Source of the DNA: JBAXSK01 sp044358815
GTDB taxonomy: Bacteria > Cyanobacteriota > Cyanobacteriia > Pseudanabaenales > Pseudanabaenaceae
DNA length: 9,304 nt
NCBI GenBank assembly: GCA_044358815.1
Contig: JBIKNH010000173.1
Location: 1 to 9,304, forward strand
Direction of reading: 5' to 3'
Below, one piece after another: positions 1 to 5,009 of this stretch. How positions within the stretch are numbered: position 1 is the first letter of the stretch; each line of letters opens with the position of its first letter. Below the pieces are notes generated by a model, which worked only from the letters and a program-made list of their open reading frames with translations, was not told where the DNA came from and ran no database searches. Position numbers and translations under genes: made by a program.

Positions 1-193
1 TGAGGATCACCGTGACTTTAAAGTGGTCGTCGTCCCGCAAAGCACAGATTACTGGTGCCAGTTTAATCGCTTCGGGGCGCGTGCCTAAAATCACCGCACA
101 ATGGATCACCGCCCCACTGGACAAATCCCCCCAAGATGCATTATCGGACATTACATTGGGGGAAGATGGCATTGGTGCGGCTGATGGAGTCAT
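1..193 (-). CDS. wecB: UDP-N-acetylglucosamine 2-epimerase (non-hydrolysing), N-terminal part, cut by window edge
   Basis: The minus strand from the ATG at 193-191 is open to the window edge and gives 64 residues. Residues 35-50 read VILGTRPEAIKLAPVI, the signature N-terminal strand-loop-helix of non-hydrolysing UDP-GlcNAc 2-epimerases, which interconvert UDP-GlcNAc and UDP-ManNAc in the cytoplasm for surface polysaccharide precursors. The GTRPE loop is part of the nucleotide-sugar binding site in this family. About 30 residues rich in Ser, Pro and Asn precede the core, longer than usual, so the true start could be Met8 (172-170) or Met15 (151-149). No strong ribosome binding site lies at normal distance from 193; a GAAGG sits about 17 bases upstream. 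The frame is open back only to a stop at 217-215. The gene follows the hypothetical gene at 275-1357 by 81 bases on the same strand and may be co-transcribed with it. The rest of the enzyme lies outside the window, so catalytic residues cannot be checked. Confidence 0.85.
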   Translation of the reverse strand, partial: MTPSAAPMPSSPNVMSDNASWGDLSSGAVIHCAVILGTRPEAIKLAPVICALRDDDHFKVTVIL

Positions 194-274
194 AGCGAAA
201 CTGTGAATTAACCTTCAAAAAATTGTCAAACTAGAAACGAATCATTTCCATCTCACCATACCACTGCCACAGAT

Positions 275-1357
275 TTACTTCTGAGATACACCTTGGGCAA
301 GGTTTTGATTTGGATTGAGATTTTTATCACCATTCTGCGCCGTATTAGCCACTGTCTCCCTAGAAACCATTTCCATTGCTGCGGGACGATTGGCTTTATC
401 AGGTTTTGGGGGACGTAAAGCACTGTGCAACCCCTGAACCAAACCAATAATTACCCCACATATCACCAAATATTGTCCGAACTGCCAGAGGAAAGTATTA
501 GTGTGGAGCCAGCCCCTAGAAGTGGACTTAGAACTAGATTCAGAAGTTTGATGCATAACATTTGCTGCCTCGGCTGCTGCCGGATCAATGATGGATAGAT
601 TGGCTGGTGGCTCCATTGACGCAGCTTGCTCACGGTTTGTTGTTAGTACATTTGGCTCAACTCTTGGATCAAGTTTTGGCTCTACAGCAGTAACTGGAAC
701 ATTAGTGGGCACGTCCATCAGCATAAAAACTTGATTTTCTGGGGCTGGGGGCGGCGTGATTTCTGGTACTGGCAGAGGCGGCAGGGGTTCTAAGGCAAAT
801 TGGAGTAGTTCATTATCCTTGGGTTGATCGCTGGCATTGATACTGCCGATGGGATCATTACCGAAAATATCATCAAAACTTTCGCTACGGGCAGCGGATT
901 CAGGATCGACTGTGGTGGGGATCACAATGTCAGGAACAACGGGATGCCGAGAAATGGCAGTATCTTCCACAGGATGGGACTGAAGCACCGTTTCATCGGT
1001 AGATGCTGTTTCATCAATTGGTGGTGGGTCGATCAGGACGACTTCATGCCAAGCAGGGGCATCCTGTCCCGTTTGCTGCCAAGAGATGTCTAAACTGGAA
1101 ACTTTTTGCACTTCCAAAGACACAAACCACTTTTTGAGCATGGCTACTAGGACAGTGCGGTTAGGGATGCGCAGGTCATCGTCAAGGGAACGCCGATCTG
1201 ACTCAATCAAAATATGCAGGCAATTTTCTTCTTGATCGACGGCTGCCATCATCCCTTGACTTTTGAGCAGCCGATTCATGAGTGATGAAATTGCCGTGAT
1301 ATTACCCTGCTTAGCCTGTTGCAATAAATTAACTTCAGACACAGTGTTGAACCCCAT
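275..1357 (-). CDS. Hypothetical cyanobacterial protein with N-terminal conserved domain, Pro-rich linker and one membrane segment
   Basis: Function is not recognised. The 360-residue product has three parts. Residues 8-108 form a compact domain starting LLQQAKQGNITAISSLMNR and including a QTGQDAPAW stretch; from memory, similar domains begin many cyanobacterial hypothetical proteins. Residues 109-280 are a low-complexity acidic linker rich in Pro, Glu and Ser, with a proline cluster at 191-207 (PLPPLPVPEITPPPAPE). Residues 289-311 are hydrophobic (FLWQFGQYLVICGVIIGLVQ) and form the only likely membrane helix, followed by a short basic stretch and a polar Asn/Gln-rich tail. No signal peptide is visible, so a cytoplasmic N-domain tethered near the C terminus is the simplest topology. 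The ATG at 1357 has only a weak GAG ribosome binding site. The gene precedes wecB by 81 bases on the same strand, which hints at, but does not prove, a cell-surface role. Confidence 0.85.
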   Translation of the reverse strand: MGFNTVSEVNLLQQAKQGNITAISSLMNRLLKSQGMMAAVDQEENCLHILIESDRRSLDDDLRIPNRTVLVAMLKKWFVSLEVQKVSSLDISWQQTGQDAPAWHEVVLIDPPPIDETASTDETVLQSHPVEDTAISRHPVVPDIVIPTTVDPESAARSESFDDIFGNDPIGSINASDQPKDNELLQFALEPLPPLPVPEITPPPAPENQVFMLMDVPTNVPVTAVEPKLDPRVEPNVLTTNREQAASMEPPANLSIIDPAAAEAANVMHQTSESSSKSTSRGWLHTNTFLWQFGQYLVICGVIIGLVQGLHSALRPPKPDKANRPAAMEMVSRETVANTAQNGDKNLNPNQNLAQGVSQK

Positions 1358-1724
1358 AAACCAGTAAACTCATTGGACAATCAAGGCAGAGGACCCAACC
1401 TGCTTTGATAAGCAAAATGTATCAGATCTTTTCCTCAATGGCTCGATCAACCCCAATAATTTTACTCACTTTTCCTCACGTACTAGCCTCCCCTAAGCCG
1501 TGAAATCACGCCATTTCCTAAGCCAGATCACCCCACCCTAAACTAACCATGATTTATCGGCGGTAATTTATGGGCAGTAATTTATGGGTGTTATGGGTGA
1601 TTCATCGGCTCTTCGTTAGGATTCGCGATATTCTTCGTTACACAGAGCCTATCCACCCGATTACCTGTGGTTTAGTGCCAGTATTTCCCTATAGTGACAA
1701 TAACAGTGATGCAGTTAATCCCAA
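1358..1724. other. Intergenic region between the hypothetical gene and tRNA-Leu
   Basis: No convincing gene is seen in these 367 bases. They should hold the promoter of the minus-strand hypothetical gene and the 3' flank of tRNA-Leu. A 10-base direct repeat CTTTTCCTCA occurs at 1428-1437 and 1469-1478 (period 41), upstream of the hypothetical gene. I could not fit a good -35/-10 pair. A 14-base-period tandem repeat at 1563-1599 is listed separately. Confidence 0.5.
1563..1599. repeat. Short tandem repeat, 14-base period
   Basis: GTAATTTATGGG occurs at 1563-1574 and 1577-1588, and a third, shortened unit (TTATGGGTG) lies at 1591-1599. It is non-coding on both strands as far as I can tell. It may simply be replication slippage. 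Confidence 0.7.
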
Positions 1725-1806
1725 TGCGGACGGAGAGACTCGAACTCTCACATCTTGCGATACTAGAACCTAAATCTAGCGCGTCTACCAATTCCGCCAC
1801 GTCCGC
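1725..1806 (-). tRNA. tRNA-Leu (anticodon UAG)
   Basis: Read on the minus strand from 1806, the 82-base gene folds as a class II tRNA. The acceptor stem pairs GCGGACG with CGUCCGC and the discriminator base is A, as expected for leucine. The anticodon stem pairs CUAGA with UCUAG around the seven-base loop UUUAGGU, which places UAG at positions 34-36. This reads CUN leucine codons. A long variable arm precedes the T arm GAGAG-UUCGAGU-CUCUC. The CCA end is not encoded: the genomic sequence continues TTGG after the discriminator A. No clear terminator T-run follows. The gene is divergent from the ProA-like gene, whose start lies 175 bases away. Confidence 0.97.
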
Positions 1807-1905
1807 TTGCAAAAGTTGGAGTAAACTCCTACCACTCATTGCAGTTGTTAACTGTAGCACAGATTTGGTGTTTGGTTAGGCTTTGAGAAAATTTTTTTGA
1901 ATTGT

Positions 1906-1936
1906 TTGGCTGAAATGTACTGAATCCTTGGCTGAA
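1906..1936. promoter_or_regulatory. Direct repeat TTGGCTGAA x2, 22-base period, upstream of the ProA-like gene
   Basis: TTGGCTGAA occurs at 1906-1914 and again at 1928-1936, both in plus orientation. The 22-base period is about two helical turns, so both copies face the same side of the DNA. They lie 45-75 bases before the ProA-like start codon and just upstream of the candidate -10 box at 1965. This arrangement suits a dimeric activator, but no known site is recognised. Confidence 0.3.
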
Positions 1937-1947
1937 TCATGGTGAGG

Positions 1948-1969
1948 ACGATCTAGAAACGATCTAGAA
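1948..1969. repeat. Perfect 11-base tandem repeat before the ProA-like gene
   Basis: ACGATCTAGAA occurs twice back to back (1948-1958 and 1959-1969). The second copy supplies most of the candidate -10 box. A period of 11 puts both copies on one face of the helix. Confidence 0.75.
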
Positions 1970-1970
1970 T
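1965..1970 (+). promoter_or_regulatory. Candidate -10 box (TAGAAT) of the ProA-like gene
   Basis: TAGAAT matches the sigma-70 -10 consensus at five of six positions and ends ten bases before the ATG at 1981. If it is used, transcription would begin around 1976-1977 and the mRNA would be almost leaderless. This agrees with the absence of a Shine-Dalgarno sequence. No -35 hexamer is present at 16-18 bases, so an activator bound to the repeats upstream would be needed. Confidence 0.3.
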
Positions 1971-1980
1971 AAGTACCATT

Positions 1981-3270
1981 ATGGACAATGCAGATCTGAC
2001 TACTTTTGTACACCGTGCTTACACCTCTGCCGCTGAACTGGTGCGGTTTAATTCTAAGCAGCGTGGCGTTTTGATTGCGGCGGTAGCTGAGAGTATCCGG
2101 AAACAGAAAAACCAAATCCTTGAAGCCAACACCCTGGATCTCGAATCCTGTCGGGATTTGGCTGTACCGGACTTGGTTTTGGATTGGGTGAAGCTAACCC
2201 CTGAACGGCTGACTAATACCGCAGACTGTCTTAGTGCCATTGCCGCTGCCCCTGATCCTTTAACTACGGTGTTTTACCAAGAGGGGTTTCGACGGATTCC
2301 TTTGGGTACGGTGGCGTTTGTCCATGAAGGATTTCCTCAGTTAGCGGTGATCGCTGCTGCCATGTGTCTCAAGGTGGCAAGTAGTACGATTATCAAAGGT
2401 GGTAATGAGTGTAGCCATACCCAAAAGATTTTTGTAGAAATTATTCGCGACCAATTAGATAAACATAACTTTCCTGAAAATACTATTGTCGTACCGCCCC
2501 CTGGTAGTGCTCTGAAGGATTTATTGACCCAAGAGCGTTATTTACGATTGGTAATTCCCTATGGTCGTCCTAGTTTTGTACAGCAAGTCTCTAAACAGGT
2601 GACAATTTCCGTTTTGCCCACTGCAATGGGAAATTGCTATTTATATGTGGCTCCTTCAGGGGATTTAGCCCAAGCGAAGTCAATCTTTTTGGAAAGCCAT
2701 CGCAGTGATCCTGATCCAGTCAATGCCGTAGAGAAGATTATTTTACATCGTAGTTGGCTGACGAAGGATTTAGTCCCTTGGCTCGAAAGCTTACGCAGCG
2801 CTGGATTTACCCTCAAAGGTTGCGATGTGATGATGACCTATGCGCGACAAATTTGGGAATGGGATAGTTATTCGTTTACGCCAATGGGAAATACTACCAT
2901 TGAACCGGTGACCAGTGAGAATTTCTGGGGACAAGCCTGTTTAAATAAGACTGTCGCCCTAAAGGTTGTAGACAGTAACGAAGAGGCGATTACATGGATG
3001 AACCAATATAGCAGCGGTCACGCCGATGTCTTGGTAACTGATTCTCTGCAAGAGAGTCAGCAATTTAGTCAATCAGTCAACAGCAGCACCATATACATCA
3101 ATACTTCCAATCGGTTCCGTCGGTACAACACCGCTGAAAACAGTTCCAATCTCAATAATTCACGGATTATTTTGGGAATGTCTAGCCTCAAAACTAGGGG
3201 TGCATCAAGGTTCCCAGGTTTTATTGACTTGCACACCCTCACTACCATTAAACAAATTATTAGTGGTTAA
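1981..3270 (+). CDS. proA: Diverged gamma-glutamyl phosphate reductase (ProA) family protein without the catalytic cysteine motif
   Basis: The 429-residue protein has the full length of ProA, the NADPH-dependent reductase that makes glutamate-5-semialdehyde for proline synthesis. It aligns along the whole family: RRIPLGTVAFVHEGFPQLAV (105-124) with the conserved 'PLGVVGVIYE-RP' region, IIKGGNECSHT (137-147) with 'ILRGGKET', NTSNRF (374-379) with 'NASTRF', and LHTLTTIKQI (417-426) with 'LEALTTYKWI'. The active-site block of E. coli ProA (QRPSTCNTVET) reads HRSDPDPVNAVEK at residues 240-252, so the nucleophilic Cys is absent and two residues are added. The 'PRGG' loop is PYGR (193-196), and the 'FTDGGQFGLGAEVAVST' segment is replaced by an Asn-rich stretch (380-401). 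The reading frame is intact. The start is the first ATG after an in-frame stop at 1954. The protein is probably a paralogue that has lost or changed the canonical reaction; a bona fide proA would be expected elsewhere. Family assignment is firm, function is not. Confidence 0.85.
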   Translation: MDNADLTTFVHRAYTSAAELVRFNSKQRGVLIAAVAESIRKQKNQILEANTLDLESCRDLAVPDLVLDWVKLTPERLTNTADCLSAIAAAPDPLTTVFYQEGFRRIPLGTVAFVHEGFPQLAVIAAAMCLKVASSTIIKGGNECSHTQKIFVEIIRDQLDKHNFPENTIVVPPPGSALKDLLTQERYLRLVIPYGRPSFVQQVSKQVTISVLPTAMGNCYLYVAPSGDLAQAKSIFLESHRSDPDPVNAVEKIILHRSWLTKDLVPWLESLRSAGFTLKGCDVMMTYARQIWEWDSYSFTPMGNTTIEPVTSENFWGQACLNKTVALKVVDSNEEAITWMNQYSSGHADVLVTDSLQESQQFSQSVNSSTIYINTSNRFRRYNTAENSSNLNNSRIILGMSSLKTRGASRFPGFIDLHTLTTIKQIISG

Positions 3271-3299
3271 CTAGTTAGCTGTTAACTATTAGCGGCTAA

Positions 3300-3440
3300 A
3301 AGCATGTTTGTGAAGTTTGTATATTCGCTAAAAATAATGATTGATCCCCCTAAATCCCCCTTATGTAAGGGGGACTTTTTTAGTCTTTTCCCCCCTTACA
3401 CAAGGGGGGCTAGGGGGGATCAAAACTTCTCAAACACGCT
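3300..3440. mobile_element. MITE-like palindromic element filling the convergent gap between the ProA-like gene and gshA
   Basis: The outer ends are imperfect inverted repeats: 3301-3318 (AGCATGTTTGTGAAGTTT) matches the reverse complement of 3423-3440 at 16 of 18 bases. Inside them is a second, longer inverted pair, 3341-3373 against 3390-3423, each arm beginning TTGATCCCCC and each holding its own C-run/G-run palindrome. The left half has about 22 extra A/T-rich bases (3319-3340). CTAA at 3296-3299 and 3441-3444 is a possible target duplication. There is no room for a transposase. 'GATCCCCCTAAATCCCCC' with AAGGGGG partners is a familiar dispersed repeat in cyanobacterial genomes. The right copy of the candidate duplication contains the gshA stop codon. 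Confidence 0.7.
3356..3381 (+). terminator. Rho-independent-type terminator for the ProA-like gene, inside the MITE
   Basis: CCCCCTTA (3356-3363) pairs with TAAGGGGG (3366-3373), followed by AC and six T residues (3376-3381). This has the form of an intrinsic terminator in the plus direction. In the minus direction, the matching palindrome at 3390-3410 lacks a following U-run, although the larger hairpin could still stop or stabilise gshA transcripts. Confidence 0.6.
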
Positions 3441-4607
3441 CTAACTCACTCCTAACAATAAAGCCTCCGCTAACTCTTCCTCCATTTCCGTAGTGGCGGC
3501 GATCGCTTCGGTCATGATTTGCCGAGGTGTAATGCCCTGTTGATGTGCCGACAGCCACCGCTGGGCTTCGTTACCTTTTTGTAAAATCTGCTGTAGGGGA
3601 CTTAGGAAACAATAAGTTCCATTAGCTTTAGCGAAGGGTTTAGCCTGATCATATTGTTCAGCGATCCAGTCTCTGGCGGTAAGCGTTGCTCCGGTTTGCC
3701 AATGGGTTAAAGGCGCATCTAGACTCTGACGCGCTGCGGCAATTTCATTAGCATCAGCAATGGCAATTAATTCATCGGGGGTGAAGCAACTCGCACCGGC
3801 GGCTAGGGGATCTAGTTTTTTGCCATGGTCTGGATCGAGGAGCAAATGCAAGCGGGTTTCTAGCAAAGCTGTAATCGCCAGCAATGCCACTGGATCAAAC
3901 ACCAGATCACAGATCCGCAACTCTAACCGATTCAAACTATAGGGACGGCGATCGCCATTGGGACGGACCGCTGACCATAAATGCCGCACATTCTGCATAG
4001 TGCCAAGGGCAAGCTGTGCCTCCGTCCATTGGATGTAATCCTGATGGCTGGTGAACAGGGGCACATGGGCGGGAGTTTTGGGAAATACCTGCCACCGCGA
4101 AGAATGACTCCCCGTAGCCACCCCATTAACAAAGGGCGAAGAAGCACTCAGCGCCAAATATAACGGTGCTTCGAGGCGAATTAACCGACAGGCTGCCATT
4201 AGCGCATCCATGTCAGGAATCCCCACATTGATATGAATACTGGCGGTAACTACCTTCGTGCCATAGGTCTGTTCGATGTAGTTGTGGTAAGGATTTAAGG
4301 GGTCAGAGCGGTAAAATGTGTCATTTCCCCCTAGGGCAAGGGTACTGCCAGGCATAATCGTGTAATCCGTGCCATCGGTAGCGGCTAAGGTATGTAAATA
4401 TTGCCGCAACCGTCGCCGAGGTTCCAAGAGTGCCAGTAACAAAGGCTCATACTGATAACTAGGCGCAGTAATGTATTCCACATTGCGGCTGTCTGGCTCC
4501 CGTACAAATCCCTGTAGTTGCGCCACAATGCGATCTGACAACCCCACCACATCGCCTGTGGGTGTTGCAGTATACATTTCCACCTCAAATCCCTTCGATA
4601 GCAGCAC
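3441..4607 (-). CDS. gshA: Glutamate-cysteine ligase, cyanobacterial type
   Basis: This cytoplasmic enzyme joins glutamate and cysteine with ATP to give gamma-glutamylcysteine, the first step of glutathione synthesis. The 388-residue product is collinear with the cyanobacterial GshA family and about the usual length. Recognisable blocks are LLSKGFEVEMYT (2-13), REPDSRNVEYITAP (36-49), YRSDPLNPYHNYIEQTYGTK (99-118), ASIHINVGI (122-130), LSASSPF (153-159), RWQVFPKTPAHVPLF (171-185), LGTMQNVRHLW (201-211) and NRLELRICDL (226-235). The start is GTG at 4607-4605, which gives the family's typical N terminus and has AGGAG six bases upstream. Two HIP1 octamers lie inside the gene. The stop codon touches the MITE end at 3440, so the 3' untranslated region is element-derived. 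The gene converges with the ProA-like gene and diverges from the transglutaminase gene across 402 bases. No missing key blocks are seen. Confidence 0.96.
   Translation of the reverse strand: MLLSKGFEVEMYTATPTGDVVGLSDRIVAQLQGFVREPDSRNVEYITAPSYQYEPLLLALLEPRRRLRQYLHTLAATDGTDYTIMPGSTLALGGNDTFYRSDPLNPYHNYIEQTYGTKVVTASIHINVGIPDMDALMAACRLIRLEAPLYLALSASSPFVNGVATGSHSSRWQVFPKTPAHVPLFTSHQDYIQWTEAQLALGTMQNVRHLWSAVRPNGDRRPYSLNRLELRICDLVFDPVALLAITALLETRLHLLLDPDHGKKLDPLAAGASCFTPDELIAIADANEIAAARQSLDAPLTHWQTGATLTARDWIAEQYDQAKPFAKANGTYCFLSPLQQILQKGNEAQRWLSAHQQGITPRQIMTEAIAATTEMEEELAEALLLGVS
3499..3506. repeat. HIP1 octamer
   Basis: GCGATCGC, the highly iterated palindrome of cyanobacterial genomes, lies near the 3' end of gshA. 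It supports the host assignment. Confidence 0.9.
3948..3955. repeat. HIP1 octamer
   Basis: This is the second GCGATCGC palindrome in gshA. Both copies are tolerated inside coding sequence, as is usual for HIP1. Confidence 0.9.
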
Positions 4608-4613
4608 AAACCA

Positions 4614-4618
4614 CTCCT
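4614..4618 (-). promoter_or_regulatory. Ribosome binding site deciding the GTG start of gshA
   Basis: AGGAG on the minus strand lies six bases before the GTG at 4607. It is the only well-placed Shine-Dalgarno sequence I see in the window and fixes the start codon. Confidence 0.8.
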
Positions 4619-4638
4619 ACATAAAGCAAAAACTTTCT

Positions 4639-4671
4639 GACCTTTATTTGAGCTTCATTCGACCTTTATTT
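4639..4671. promoter_or_regulatory. Direct repeat GACCTTTATTT x2, 22-base period, upstream of gshA
   Basis: GACCTTTATTT occurs at 4639-4649 and 4661-4671; on the gshA strand it reads AAATAAAGGTC. The period is exactly 22 bases, or two helical turns, and the nearer copy is 32 bases from the GTG. It could be an operator or response-regulator site overlapping the promoter or leader. No known regulator motif is recognised. Confidence 0.35.
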
Positions 4672-4722
4672 AACTGTCATCTGACGGTTAATTGGGACTG
4701 CTAATCAGCGTCAATTTCAGAG

Positions 4723-4756
4723 TCTATGGTTTTAGTTAAGCTAATTCAACCATAGA
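4723..4756. repeat. Inverted repeat / hairpin in the divergent region
   Basis: TCTATGGTT (4723-4731) pairs with AACCATAGA (4748-4756) over nine bases, and TTAG (4732-4735) can pair with CTAA (4741-4744), extending the stem past a three-base bulge. No T-run follows on either strand, so an operator or RNA leader structure fits better than a terminator. Confidence 0.5.
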
Positions 4757-4791
4757 GCCTTTAACTATACCATTTTGATCTGGACACCTCG

Positions 4792-4810
4792 ATCTAGTCG
4801 CGGTCTAGAT
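4792..4810. repeat. Short inverted repeat ATCTAG-N7-CTAGAT
   Basis: ATCTAG (4792-4797) and CTAGAT (4805-4810) form a six-base inverted repeat around TCGCGGT. The same GATCTAG core appears in the tandem repeat before the ProA-like gene. This could be a small operator or chance. Confidence 0.4.
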
Positions 4811-4892
4811 ACCATCTGGATACTATTTTGACCTAGACGCTCTTAGTGAACCATTTAGCCGCAGCGATCATCGCTACACTGACCCAGAACCC

Positions 4893-4997
4893 CAAGAGCC
4901 AGATTCAAAACCTCAATCCAAAGCCGCAATTCAAAACCTAGACTTAAAACCTAGACTTAAAACCTAGATTCAAGAGCACGATTCAAGAGCTAAAATT
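4893..4997. repeat. Eight degenerate 13-base tandem units before the transglutaminase gene
   Basis: Consecutive units of 12-14 bases start at 4893, 4906, 4919, 4932, 4946, 4959, 4971 and 4984. Two related classes are seen: CAAGAGCNNGATT (first and seventh, with the eighth a variant) and CAAAACCTAGACTT (the middle units). The array ends 12 bases before the ATG at 5010, in the place where a leader and ribosome binding site would lie. It is not coding in the frame of the gene because of a stop at 4965. Confidence 0.7.
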
Positions 4998-5009
4998 CAC
5001 CTCACCACT

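Larger units (their letters stand above)
4608..5009. other. Divergent regulatory region between gshA and the transglutaminase gene
   Basis: These 402 bases hold no gene. They contain repeats in order: a 22-base-period direct repeat close to gshA, a hairpin at 4723-4756, a small inverted repeat at 4792-4810, and degenerate 13-base tandem repeats at 4893-4997. Possible -35-like hexamers are TTGACG on the minus strand near 4713 (towards gshA) and TTGACC at 4828-4833 (plus strand), but neither has a good -10 at standard spacing. The plus-strand frame of the transglutaminase gene has a stop at 4965, so coding sequence does not extend through the repeats. Confidence 0.6.

Noticed and set aside
2..88. 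Plus-strand frame ending at 86-88 that could be read as the C terminus of another gene
   Set aside because: It lies fully opposite the wecB coding sequence and resembles no known family.
12..206. Plus-strand open frame of 64 codons
   Set aside because: It is antisense to the wecB start, whose GTRPEAIK motif on the minus strand is unmistakable.
824..1093. Plus-strand open frame of 89 codons
   Set aside because: It is antisense to the hypothetical gene at 275-1357, whose domain layout and membrane helix are coherent; the plus frame has no recognisable features.
1842..1854. CAGTT-GTT-AACTG palindrome upstream of tRNA-Leu as an operator
   Set aside because: Five-base arms are too short to support a claim without comparison to relatives.
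1570..1879. Small open frames on both strands across the tRNA gene
   Set aside because: They run through tRNA-Leu and read tRNA sequence as protein.
1981..3270. ProA-like gene as a pseudogene
   Set aside because: The frame is full length with no stop or frameshift, and conserved blocks remain from end to end, so a diverged functional paralogue is more likely.
4893..4997. Possible CRISPR array
   Set aside because: The units are about 13 bases, degenerate and directly adjoining, with no unique spacers and no cas genes.
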